Shown here one piece after another: positions 49,306 to 56,500 of a DNA stretch of 64,000 nucleotides. Origin of the DNA: Rhodoferax sp. GTDB taxonomy: Bacteria > Pseudomonadota > Gammaproteobacteria > Burkholderiales > Burkholderiaceae_C. The stretch is taken from positions 1 through 64,000 of the forward strand of contig JAUXOA010000029.1 of NCBI GenBank assembly GCA_030682475.1. Reading direction: 5' to 3'. A program made the position numbers and the translations under genes. Below the pieces are notes generated by a model, which searched no databases, had not been told where the DNA came from, and was given only the letters and a program-made list of their open reading frames with translations. The stretch's first letter is position 1. The number at the start of each line of letters is the position of its first letter.

Positions 49306-49426
49306 GTGTCCAGAACCTCCAAGCCGTGACTCTCCGCTTGTCTCAAAGAGGGCGGGAACCGGCACACCAGTGCCACGGAAGACCCAAGCGATAGTCTTGA
49401 GCCTGGAGACGATAAAACACACAGAC

Positions 49427-49440
49427 TTGCGGTAGATCAA
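49427..49440. promoter_or_regulatory. FNR/ANR-like box upstream of the hemerythrin gene
   Basis: TTGCG-GTAG-ATCAA fits the TTGAT-N4-ATCAA consensus with one strong half-site. It is centred about 45 bases before the hemerythrin start and about 32 bases before a TATTAT -10-like hexamer at 49464-49469, so anaerobic activation is plausible. Confidence 0.5.
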
Positions 49441-49447
49441 GTAATTT

Positions 49448-49466
49448 GGTACCCTGATACCGTTAT
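49448..49466. promoter_or_regulatory. GGTA-N6-TACCGTTAT element, copy a
   Basis: GGTACCCTGATACCGTTAT. The same framework (GGTA, six bases, TACCGTTAT) appears upstream of had at 56394-56412. Its 3' part overlaps a possible -10 region. A shared operator is proposed but unproven. Confidence 0.4.
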
Positions 49467-49478
49467 TATTCCAGAATC

Positions 49479-49973
49479 ATGAATTTTTCAAGCAAAACCA
49501 GCCACACGCTTCACGAGGAGCATCGCGCCAACCTGGATCTGTTGGGCCGTGCCGAGCAGACGCTGGCGCGTGCGCCGCGTGGCGAAGGTGCACGCGCGCC
49601 CGACCTCATCAAGCTCATCGCTGCGTTGACGCGCAACCTCGAACAAGACATCGAGCGGCACTTCGGATTTGAAGAGCGCGAGCTGTTCCCGCGCATGAGC
49701 GAGGCCGGCGACGGTGCGATCGCCATGCTGCTGACCGAGGAGCACGAGGCCATTCGCGCGGTGGCCGAAGAGCTGCTGCCGCTGACGCGCGCCGCTGCCA
49801 GTGGAACGCTGGATGGGGTCGGCTGGGACGCGCTCAAACGCGGCACGCTGGAACTGGTGGAGCGCCAGGTGGCCCACATTCAGAAGGAAGAAATGGCCTT
49901 GCTGCCCATGCTGGACGATTTGCTTGATGACGAAACCGACGCCCGGCTGGCCTTCGACTACGCGGCGGGTTGA
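49479..49973 (+). CDS. Hemerythrin HHE-domain protein
   Basis: A 164-residue four-helix protein of the hemerythrin-like HHE family. The di-iron ligand pattern is visible as HEEH (about residues 13-16), HFGFEERELFPRM (His/Glu pair, about 63-75), EEHEAIRAV and the late VAHIQKEEMALLPML. Such proteins bind O2 or NO, or repair iron-sulfur centres damaged by them. The gene has an FNR-like box upstream and leads a run with GNAT, DUF59 and NnrS-like genes. No ribosome site is obvious before the ATG. Confidence 0.85.
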   Translation: MNFSSKTSHTLHEEHRANLDLLGRAEQTLARAPRGEGARAPDLIKLIAALTRNLEQDIERHFGFEERELFPRMSEAGDGAIAMLLTEEHEAIRAVAEELLPLTRAAASGTLDGVGWDALKRGTLELVERQVAHIQKEEMALLPMLDDLLDDETDARLAFDYAAG

Positions 49974-50000
49974 CGCCGTATCTCTACAAGGAAACACTTC

Positions 50001-51017
50001 ATGGAAACCATCGCCTTGCGAAAAATCACCATCCGCGCGCTTGCCAAAGACGATCTTGATGCCGTGGTGGCGATCGACACCGCGATTGAAGGGCACTCCC
50101 GGCGCGACTACATCGAACGCCGACTTGCCGCCGCTTTGCGTGAGCCCAGCTTGCATGCGCAGTTCGCGGCGATGCGAGGTGAGGTGCTGGTGGGCTATGT
50201 GCTGGCCCGGATACTGGTCGGCGAATTTGGTCGTCCGCAGCCGGGGCTCAGACTTGAGATGGTCGGCGTCCACGCCGATGCACGCGGCTTGGGGGTTGGT
50301 GCGCAGTTGATGCAAGTCTTGATGGCCCATGCCCGCAAGCGCGGACTGACGGAAGCGAACACGTCCGCCGCATGGAACGATCACAGCCTGTTGCGCTGGT
50401 TTGATGCCATGGGGTTCACTCTCTCTGCCGACCGCTGGCTGGATTGTCCGGTCGAAGGCGGCGCCTACCGTCCTGCTCGTGATGACGCGGTCAGTGTCCC
50501 GCCCGGCCATGGTCCGGGTCGCGAAATCGATTACGGTGCGCCTGGCAACAATGACTTCGAAAAGCTGGCACGTGACATGGCCGACGTGCAGTCCATGAAG
50601 CAGCAGGATCTACAGCAAATTGCGCGCATCGACCGCGCCATCACCGGGCGCGACCGCAGCGACTATATCCAGGGCCAACTGGCCGAGGCCATGAACGACT
50701 CGGCCATTCGCGTTTCCCTGAGCGCCCGACTGGATGGCACGATTGTGGGCTATCTCATGGCCAGGGCCGATCTGGGTGACTTTGGGCGCACCGAGCCCGC
50801 CGCCGTGATCGACACCATCGGCGTCGATCCGGAGTACGCGCACCGGGGTGTCGGCCGGGCGCTGCTGTCGCAACTGTTTGCCAACCTGGGCGCTCTGCGG
50901 GTGGAACGGGTGGAGACCATCACCGCGCCACGGGATCAGGCCTTGCTTGGTTTTCTGCTTGATGCCGGTTTCAAGCCTTCGCAGCGACTTGCCTTCACGC
51001 GACAACTCTCACCATGA
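50001..51017 (+). CDS. Tandem GNAT-family N-acetyltransferase
   Basis: A 338-residue protein made of two GNAT domains in a row. Domain 1 (about 1-145) has the acetyl-CoA loop VHADARGLGVGAQLM; domain 2 (about 200-335) has VDPEYAHRGVGRALL. Each domain opens with a similar stretch (LDAVVAIDTAIEGHSRRDYIE versus LQQIARIDRAITGRDRSDYIQ), showing internal duplication. The substrate is unknown. It is 27 bases after hemerythrin and overlaps the DUF59 gene by four bases, so it belongs to this putative operon. Confidence 0.8.
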   Translation: METIALRKITIRALAKDDLDAVVAIDTAIEGHSRRDYIERRLAAALREPSLHAQFAAMRGEVLVGYVLARILVGEFGRPQPGLRLEMVGVHADARGLGVGAQLMQVLMAHARKRGLTEANTSAAWNDHSLLRWFDAMGFTLSADRWLDCPVEGGAYRPARDDAVSVPPGHGPGREIDYGAPGNNDFEKLARDMADVQSMKQQDLQQIARIDRAITGRDRSDYIQGQLAEAMNDSAIRVSLSARLDGTIVGYLMARADLGDFGRTEPAAVIDTIGVDPEYAHRGVGRALLSQLFANLGALRVERVETITAPRDQALLGFLLDAGFKPSQRLAFTRQLSP

Positions 51018-51325
51018 ACATGCCCGACGAAAGTGCGGTGCGCGATGCCCTCTGCACGGTGGATGACCCCGAGGCCGGCATGAGCATCGTCGCGTTGGGT
51101 TTGGTCTACAACGTTGCCGTATCGGGTGACGAGATCAACGTGGAGATGACGATGACCACCCCGGCCTGTCCGGTGGCTGACTCGCTGGTGGAGCAGTCCA
51201 GGGCTGCTATCGCTGCCATATCGCCACCCGAGACCAAGGTGCAGATCACCCTGGTCTGGGAGCCGATCTGGAGCCCGTCCATGATGAGCGGCGTGGCCAA
51301 AGACTTTTTTGGCTGGCCGGGCTAG
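51014..51325 (+). CDS. DUF59/MIP18-family iron-sulfur assembly protein
   Basis: A 103-residue small protein with the fold of PaaD, SufT and the MIP18 family, which help build or deliver iron-sulfur clusters. It opens with VRDALCTVDDPEAGMSIVALGLV, followed by the characteristic MTMTTPACPVADSL with its conserved Cys (about residue 54) and a final VWEPIWSPSMMS. Translation is coupled to the GNAT gene (ATGA). In a neighbourhood of FeS-rich benzoyl-CoA reductase and hemerythrin, a role in maintaining FeS enzymes is plausible. Confidence 0.85.
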   Translation: MNMPDESAVRDALCTVDDPEAGMSIVALGLVYNVAVSGDEINVEMTMTTPACPVADSLVEQSRAAIAAISPPETKVQITLVWEPIWSPSMMSGVAKDFFGWPG

Positions 51326-51326
51326 C

Positions 51327-52448
51327 GTGGCACTCCCTGTAGCAGCATCGGACCAAGGATTGCGGCCACTGCAACGTGTGCCGCTGCTGATTCTTGGCTT
51401 TGTCGCCCTGTTTGCAGGCGCTGCCGCCGGGCTGGTTCGGATGGCCTGGCCGATGCCCGCGCTGGCCGAGTCGGTCGCAAGCCTGCATGGCCCCCTGATG
51501 GTGTGCGGTTTTTTCGGTGTAGTCATCGCGCTGGAGCGGGCGGTGGCATTGTCGCGTCTGTGGGCCTACTTGGGGCCACTGGCAGCCGGGCTGGGCACGC
51601 TACTGGCGCTGGCCGGTGCGCTGCAATGGGCAGCCTGGTTTTATGTGCTGGGGGGCTTGGTGCTGCTGGGCGCGTCGCTCGACGTGTTTCGTCGCCAAAG
51701 CGCCTTGTTCACCCTGACCCTGGTACTCGGTGCACTGACATGGACGGTGGGCAGCGTCTTGTGGGCTGTCGGCATGGCGGTGCATCAGGTGGTGCCGTGG
51801 TGGATCGCCTTTCTGGTCTTGACGATTGCGGGTGAGCGTCTGGAACTCTCACGGTTCATGCCCCCTTCTGCGGTCGCCACGCGGGTCTTCGCCGGTATTT
51901 TGGGCGCCATCGTGCTCGGGCTGCTGGCGGCTCAGACGAGTTGGGGTATCACGGTGCTGGCCGCAGCGCTACTGGGGCTGTCCATCTGGCTGGTCAAGCA
52001 GGACATTGCCCGGCGCACGGTGCGCACCAAAGGGCTCACCCGATTTGTCGCCGTCTGCCTCCTGTCTGGCTACCTGTGGCTGGCCGTGGGTGGCGCCGTG
52101 CTGCTGTCGGCTGGCAGCCTGATTCCAGGCACTGCCGCCTATGATGCAGCACTGCACGCCATCATGCTCGGATTCGTGTTCGCCATGGTGTTTGGTCATG
52201 CACCGATTATTTTTCCAGCCGTGCTGCGCGTGCCGGTGCCGTACCATGCCTGGTTCTACGGACCGCTGGCCTTGCTGCATGTCTCGCTGCTGGTGCGTCT
52301 GGCAGGTGATGCCTCAGGCCAGTTCGCCCTGACGCGGCTGGGCGGCGCACTCAATGCCCTGGCACTTATTGCATTCATCCTGAGCACTGTTACCGCAGTG
52401 CTACTGGGAAACCCCGCCCCATCAAGGGCTGCTAACCTCAAGAGGTAG
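51327..52448 (+). CDS. NnrS-like multi-spanning membrane protein
   Basis: A 373-residue inner-membrane protein with about ten to twelve hydrophobic helices. Histidines sit in or near helices (SLHGPLMVCGFFGV, HAIMLGFVFAMVFGHAPIIFP, YHAWFYGPLALLHVSLLVR), as in the NnrS/heme-copper membrane protein group linked to nitric-oxide tolerance. A GTG at 51327, two bases after the DUF59 stop, is taken as the start; a TTG at 51309 is the alternative. The context supports a role under NO or low-oxygen stress. Confidence 0.75.
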   Translation: MALPVAASDQGLRPLQRVPLLILGFVALFAGAAAGLVRMAWPMPALAESVASLHGPLMVCGFFGVVIALERAVALSRLWAYLGPLAAGLGTLLALAGALQWAAWFYVLGGLVLLGASLDVFRRQSALFTLTLVLGALTWTVGSVLWAVGMAVHQVVPWWIAFLVLTIAGERLELSRFMPPSAVATRVFAGILGAIVLGLLAAQTSWGITVLAAALLGLSIWLVKQDIARRTVRTKGLTRFVAVCLLSGYLWLAVGGAVLLSAGSLIPGTAAYDAALHAIMLGFVFAMVFGHAPIIFPAVLRVPVPYHAWFYGPLALLHVSLLVRLAGDASGQFALTRLGGALNALALIAFILSTVTAVLLGNPAPSRAANLKR

Positions 52449-52453
52449 ACCGC

Positions 52454-52642
52454 ATGGAAACATCCGATCAAAAGTTGGATCGTTCAGCGCAGAAGACCGC
52501 CACAGACCAAGGCACCGACAGGCTGCTGGACTACCGGCTGGACGACAATTTGACCGCCGAGAACGGTCGCATCCTGATTTCTGGCACGCAGGCGCTGGTG
52601 CGCCTGACGCTGATGGCCGATCTGGCTCACTTCGACGCCGGT
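52454..52642 (+). pseudogene. N-terminal fragment of indolepyruvate-type ferredoxin oxidoreductase
   Basis: Sixty-odd codons, starting with ATG at 52454 just after the NnrS-like gene, read LLDYRLDDNLTAENGRILIS followed by GTQALVRLTLMADLAHFDAG. This matches the opening of indolepyruvate:ferredoxin oxidoreductase-type fusion proteins, where GLNTAGFVSGYRGSPLG-like sequence normally follows. Instead the frame runs into the 3' end of ridA on the other strand and stops at 52723. The full enzyme is over 1000 residues, so this is a broken gene. Confidence 0.7.
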
Positions 52643-53028
52643 ATCACCGCCGTCGCCTCCAGCTCAATCTTGCCGGGGTTGTCCAGCAGGTCGGACACAA
52701 AAATCAGGCTCATGGCCGGGTAGTGCTTGCCCATGCGCCGGCGCCAGATCGCGCCGAGCTCACGCCGGGCGGCCATGTAGGCGGGCTTGTCGCAACAATA
52801 GGCCGTCAGGCGACAGATCTGTTCACCCTTGGCGCCGGCCACCGCCAGCACGTCCAGGATATTGGCCAATGCCTGGTCGAACTGCGGCGCGATGTCTTCC
52901 GACTGGAAGCGCTGTTGCGCATCCCAACCCACCTGGCCCGCCACAAAAATAATGCGCCCGGCGTCCACCGCGATGCCGTTGGAATAGCCAATGGGTGGCG
53001 CCCAGCCTTCGGGAAGCAGTGCTTGCAT
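52627..53028 (-). CDS. RidA/YjgF-family protein
   Basis: A 133-residue protein of the RidA family, whose founding members remove reactive enamine/imine intermediates; others act in degradation pathways. It has GRIIFVAGQVGWDAQQRF, QFDQALANILDVLAVAGA and the late KIELEATAVIP region that carries the family Glu. The C-terminal codons overlap the end of the oxidoreductase fragment on the other strand. It lies 27 bases downstream of the ferritin-like gene and is probably cotranscribed with korAB. Confidence 0.85.
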   Translation of the reverse strand: MQALLPEGWAPPIGYSNGIAVDAGRIIFVAGQVGWDAQQRFQSEDIAPQFDQALANILDVLAVAGAKGEQICRLTAYCCDKPAYMAARRELGAIWRRRMGKHYPAMSLIFVSDLLDNPGKIELEATAVIPASK

Positions 53029-53055
53029 GAGAGCTCTCCTGTTATTGGAATCGAA

Positions 53056-53592
53056 CTATTCGTCGTTGCGCGGTGGATCGGGGTCGTGGTCCCAGTTGCT
53101 GTCGGGCTGAGGCACCTTGAGCATCCAGGCCTTGACCAGTGCCACGTGCTCGCGTTCTTCCTCTTGCAACGCCAGTGCTGCCTTGCGCACCGATTCGACT
53201 GTGGCCACACTGGCCAGGTGCGCGAAAAAGCGCTCGGCACGTTCTTCATTGGCCAGCGCCAGTTGCAGCACATGCCAGGGCTGCATCAGGTAGTGCACGT
53301 CGTCGATCGGGGCGCTCTCGGGCGCTTCAAAGCCTTCAAACACCGGCGTGGTGACGTGCGCGGGGGCTTCTTTCCAGCCCATCTCGGCCATGATCTGGGT
53401 CGCGTGCTTGCCTTCGATGACGGCCATCTTGCGAAACCACTCGGCCACTTCGGGGTTGTTGTGGGTTTCCATCATGTCGGCGAACTCGTTGTAGCGTTGC
53501 GCCGCATCGAGCTCCATGACCAGGGCTTGCGCCATGAAGTCGTCGAGCGTGGCAGGCAACGGCGCGCTGCCGGGTGAGGTGGGCTGGTTCAT
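53056..53592 (-). CDS. Ferritin-like di-iron protein
   Basis: A 178-residue four-helix protein with two Glu/His sets typical of ferritin-like or rubrerythrin-like proteins: MELDAAQRYNEFADMM and EGKHATQIM in the first half, NEERAERFFAHLA and EEEREHVALVKAW in the second. It could detoxify oxygen or peroxide or store iron for the oxygen-sensitive enzymes next door. The start overlaps the korB stop (ATGA), so it is translationally coupled to KorB. Confidence 0.78.
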   Translation of the reverse strand: MNQPTSPGSAPLPATLDDFMAQALVMELDAAQRYNEFADMMETHNNPEVAEWFRKMAVIEGKHATQIMAEMGWKEAPAHVTTPVFEGFEAPESAPIDDVHYLMQPWHVLQLALANEERAERFFAHLASVATVESVRKAALALQEEEREHVALVKAWMLKVPQPDSNWDHDPDPPRNDE

Positions 53593-54455
53593 AGCGCAAA
53601 CTCCGATTCGAGGTCGCTCACACTACAGCGCGCCTGGCGCACCGAGGCCGTATACGGTACGCGGTCGCCGGCGTAGAGCACACCGATGTTGAAGCCGTCG
53701 TCCGTCATCAGACGGCGTGCGGCGAGAGCGGCGTCGTCCGTGGCATCGACTGCTGCCGGTCGCACCAGCTTGCGCCATTCGCGCTGCTCGGGCCGGAAAG
53801 TGACACAGGGGCTCAGAATCTCGACAAACGAGAAGCCTGGATGCTTCATGGCCTGCGCAATGATGGCCGCCGTGCCATGGAGGTCGCCGGCAAAGGCACG
53901 CGCCACGAAGTTGGCGCCCGACGCCAGCGCCACCACCAGCGGGTGGAATACGCGCAAGCCGGTGCCGCCGGGCGACAGCTTGGAATCCCAATCCGGTTCG
54001 GTCGTCGGTGAGGGTTGCCCTTTGGTCATGCCATACACGTGGTTGTCCATCACCAGGTAGGTCATGTCCACGTTGCGTCGGCAGGCGTGCAGAAAGTGGT
54101 TGCCACCGATCGAGTAGCCATCACCATCGCCACCGGCGACCAGCACCTGCAAGTCCGGCCGGGCCACTTTGAGGCCGGTGGCTGCGGCCAGCGAACGGCC
54201 ATGCACGCCGTGAAAGCCGTAGCATGTGGTGTAGGCGGGAATGCGCGACGAGCAGCCAATTCCCGAGACCACCGCGCAGTCCTTGGGCGGCACGCCCAGG
54301 GTGGCCAGCGCCTTGGTGACCGCGCTCAGCACGGTGAAGTCACCGCAACCCGGGCACCAGATCGGTTTGTAAGCAGACTTGAAGCTCGCAGCGCTCAGGC
54401 CGACTGATGCGGGCGCGAGTGCCGGTGCAGCTTCTTCATTCATGACGTCGTTCAT
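53589..54455 (-). CDS. korB: 2-oxoglutarate:ferredoxin oxidoreductase, beta subunit
   Basis: The TPP-binding subunit of the enzyme that oxidises 2-oxoglutarate to succinyl-CoA and reduces ferredoxin. The 288 residues show WCPGCGDFTVLSAVTKAL, the TPP motif GDGDGYSIGGNHFLHACRRN and MDNHVYGMTKGQPSPTT. The ATG at 54455 overlaps the korA stop (ATGA) and has GGAGG before it; the ATG at 54470 gives a five-residue extension and is less likely. In Thauera-type benzoate metabolism, KorAB feeds low-potential electrons to benzoyl-CoA reductase, and the bcr genes lie just beyond. Confidence 0.92.
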   Translation of the reverse strand: MNDVMNEEAAPALAPASVGLSAASFKSAYKPIWCPGCGDFTVLSAVTKALATLGVPPKDCAVVSGIGCSSRIPAYTTCYGFHGVHGRSLAAATGLKVARPDLQVLVAGGDGDGYSIGGNHFLHACRRNVDMTYLVMDNHVYGMTKGQPSPTTEPDWDSKLSPGGTGLRVFHPLVVALASGANFVARAFAGDLHGTAAIIAQAMKHPGFSFVEILSPCVTFRPEQREWRKLVRPAAVDATDDAALAARRLMTDDGFNIGVLYAGDRVPYTASVRQARCSVSDLESEFAL

Positions 54456-56212
54456 TTTCCATTCCTCCACTCAAGCAGGGCAGTCAAAAGTTCTCCGGGG
54501 CGCAGCGGTAGCGGTCCGGGGCGGTGGTAAGTCGAAGGCGGGACCGGGAAATCGTAGTAGCCCCGCAAGTAGCGATAGAGCTGGGCGCCGTGGTTCTGCT
54601 CCACCACGATGATGCGCTTGGCGCCTTGCAGTGTTTGCGCCATTTGCCCGGGTCGGGTCGGTGCCAGCAGGCGCAGCGCGATCAGGCGCATGTCCACGCC
54701 GGTGGCCTTGGCGCGTGCAATCGCCTCGCGCACCGGGCCGGATGCCGAGCCAAAGGTGATGACCACCGCGTCCGCGTCGCCTTCGATGTCGGCCCAATAG
54801 GGACCATAGTCATGCAGATCGAGCTTGCGTTGGCGCTTGTCGAGCTGTAGCACATGGTCGCGTGACTGGCTGCTGGGAATGCCCGCTTCCGAATGCTCCA
54901 GGCCATCGGCGGTGTAGGTCACACCTTCGGTGCCGGGGATCGCCATGGGCGACACGCCCGAGGCCGTATTGCGGTAGCGTTTGTAGTCCGGGGTGTTGGC
55001 TTCAACAGTGAGTCGCTGGGCGCTAAACTCGGAATCCACCGGGCGGTCGATGATGGCGCGCGATTGACCCATGAACTGATCCGACAGCACAATGGCGGGC
55101 GCTTGCAAGGCCTCGGCCAGATGCACCGCCCACTGCGTGGCGCCCAGGCAATCGCCAATCGAGGTCGGGGCTACCACCAGACGCGGTGCGTCGCCATGCA
55201 GGCCGCTCACCGCAAAGGACAGGTCGCTTTGTTCACTCTTGGCCGGAATGCCGGTTGAAGGCCCGCCGCGCATCACGTCCACAATCACAATGGGCACCTC
55301 GGAAGCCACCGCCAGGCCAATCGCTTCGGTCATCAGCGCCAGACCTGGCCCCGAGGTGGCGGTCAGCGAGGGCACGCCGCCATAAGATGCGCCGATGATC
55401 ATGTTGATGGAGGCCAGCTCGTCTTCGGCCTGCAGCAAGGTGCCGCCCACCTCGATCAGCTTGGCCGCCATCCACTCCAGCACTTCGGTAGCGGGTGTGA
55501 TCGGGTAGGCCGCCACAAAGCGCACGCCACCCCGAATGGCACCAAAACCCGCCGCCTCGTTGCCGCTGATCATCCAGCGCGGATTGACGTTGAGCGCGCC
55601 CACTTGCAGTTGCGCCATGGGGCCACCGTCTTGTGCCAGCTTGGCCGCAATACCGGCCGCCGCCGCGGCGCCAGCCGCCACCGCTTTCAAATTGGCCTCC
55701 AGCGTGGCAGGTTTTTTCCATGACTCCCGAACCGCATCCAGCAAGGCCTGCAGCGGCAGCCCGGCCAGCGTCCCCGACAGGCCCAATGCAATCATGTTGA
55801 CCCAACTGCCGGGAATGGCCTTGGCCATTTTCTTCATGCTCAAGGGGGCGTAGCGCGCGCCGGTGGCCTTGAATACTTCCGGCGCCTCGCCTTCATCGGG
55901 GTCGCCAATCAGCACGCTGCGCGGCCCCAGCACGATCTCATCGGCAAAGCGGTTCACGTTCTGCCAGTCAATGGCCAGCAGCAGATCAAAGCCGTCGTCC
56001 AGCGAACTCATGGGTTGAGGCCCCAGGCGCAACAGGGCAGCTGCCTCGCCGCCGCGAATTTGCGGCCCGCTGGTGCGCACCATCAATCCATAGGCCCCCG
56101 CCTTGGCGGCGGCGGCCAGCAAGACGGTGCCGGCTGTCATCACGCCGCTGCCACCGCTGCCCGCCAGTGCGATCGACACACTGGTGGGGGCTGTTGTGGT
56201 TTGTGTTTGCAT
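54452..56212 (-). CDS. korA: 2-oxoglutarate:ferredoxin oxidoreductase, fused gamma-alpha subunit
   Basis: A 586-residue fusion of the gamma domain (about residues 1-190, SIALAGSGGSGVMTAGTVL, RTSGPQIRGGEAAALL) and the pyrimidine-binding alpha domain (about 205-580). Visible landmarks in the latter are ISGNEAAGFGAIRGGVRFV, AYPITPATEVLEWM and ATSGPGLALMTEAIG. The YPITPST-like segment is diagnostic of 2-oxoacid:acceptor oxidoreductases. It is the first gene of the minus-strand unit korA-korB-ferritin-like-ridA, with AAGGAG before the ATG. It is divergent from had across a 288-base region holding a repeat unit, an FNR-like box and a GGTA element. Confidence 0.92.
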   Translation of the reverse strand: MQTQTTTAPTSVSIALAGSGGSGVMTAGTVLLAAAAKAGAYGLMVRTSGPQIRGGEAAALLRLGPQPMSSLDDGFDLLLAIDWQNVNRFADEIVLGPRSVLIGDPDEGEAPEVFKATGARYAPLSMKKMAKAIPGSWVNMIALGLSGTLAGLPLQALLDAVRESWKKPATLEANLKAVAAGAAAAAGIAAKLAQDGGPMAQLQVGALNVNPRWMISGNEAAGFGAIRGGVRFVAAYPITPATEVLEWMAAKLIEVGGTLLQAEDELASINMIIGASYGGVPSLTATSGPGLALMTEAIGLAVASEVPIVIVDVMRGGPSTGIPAKSEQSDLSFAVSGLHGDAPRLVVAPTSIGDCLGATQWAVHLAEALQAPAIVLSDQFMGQSRAIIDRPVDSEFSAQRLTVEANTPDYKRYRNTASGVSPMAIPGTEGVTYTADGLEHSEAGIPSSQSRDHVLQLDKRQRKLDLHDYGPYWADIEGDADAVVITFGSASGPVREAIARAKATGVDMRLIALRLLAPTRPGQMAQTLQGAKRIIVVEQNHGAQLYRYLRGYYDFPVPPSTYHRPGPLPLRPGELLTALLEWRNGK

Positions 56213-56233
56213 TTGTTCTCCTTATTTCTAAAA

Positions 56234-56325
56234 CCTTGTGGGACAGACCGCAGCTACGCGCAGCGAGCCAGCTCTGTCCCCAACCGTTCGTCGGATGTTG
56301 GATGTTCGCAAGCTCCGTCCCCAAC
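56234..56325 (+). repeat. Dispersed hairpin repeat, copy 6 (full unit plus half-unit) in the kor/had divergent region
   Basis: The full unit at 56234-56284 has inner stem GCT-A-CGC-GCA-GCG-AGC. A half-unit with a GTCGGATGTTGGATGTTCG spacer ends at 56325 (AAGCTCCGTCCCCAAC). Oriented toward had but lying next to the korA start. Confidence 0.88.
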
Positions 56326-56348
56326 TGGTTAAATTTCCCGAGCTAAGT

Positions 56349-56362
56349 TTGACCTAGATCAG
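56349..56362. promoter_or_regulatory. FNR/ANR-like box in the kor/had divergent region
   Basis: TTGAC-CTAG-ATCAG, close to TTGAT-N4-ATCAA, centred 145 bases before had and 143 bases before korA. It could serve either or both promoters. Anaerobic activation would fit oxygen-sensitive benzoyl-CoA metabolism. Confidence 0.55.
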
Positions 56363-56393
56363 TAACTGCGCATTTTACTTCCAAAAGAATGCT

Positions 56394-56412
56394 GGTATTT
56401 CAGTACCGTTAT
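56394..56412. promoter_or_regulatory. GGTA-N6-TACCGTTAT element, copy b
   Basis: GGTATTTCAGTACCGTTAT, matching the framework at 49448-49466. It is followed by GATAAT (56415-56420), a possible -10 hexamer for had. Confidence 0.4.
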
Positions 56413-56500
56413 ACGATAATAGCTTCAGCAAGCGTTGCGGTCAAGCCTGAAATCGATCAAAACGCAACTCTGTTGAAACAAAAATCAGGAGACAGAAAAC

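Noticed and set aside
38584-49308. Integrative element with tRNA attachment site and integrase
   Set aside because: No tRNA, integrase, transposase or relaxase was recognised; only the accD 3' duplication marks the boundary.
52454-52723. Independent 89-residue protein
   Set aside because: The first ~60 residues are the N-terminus of a large oxidoreductase and the rest is antisense to ridA, so it is a truncated gene, though a short real product cannot be fully excluded.
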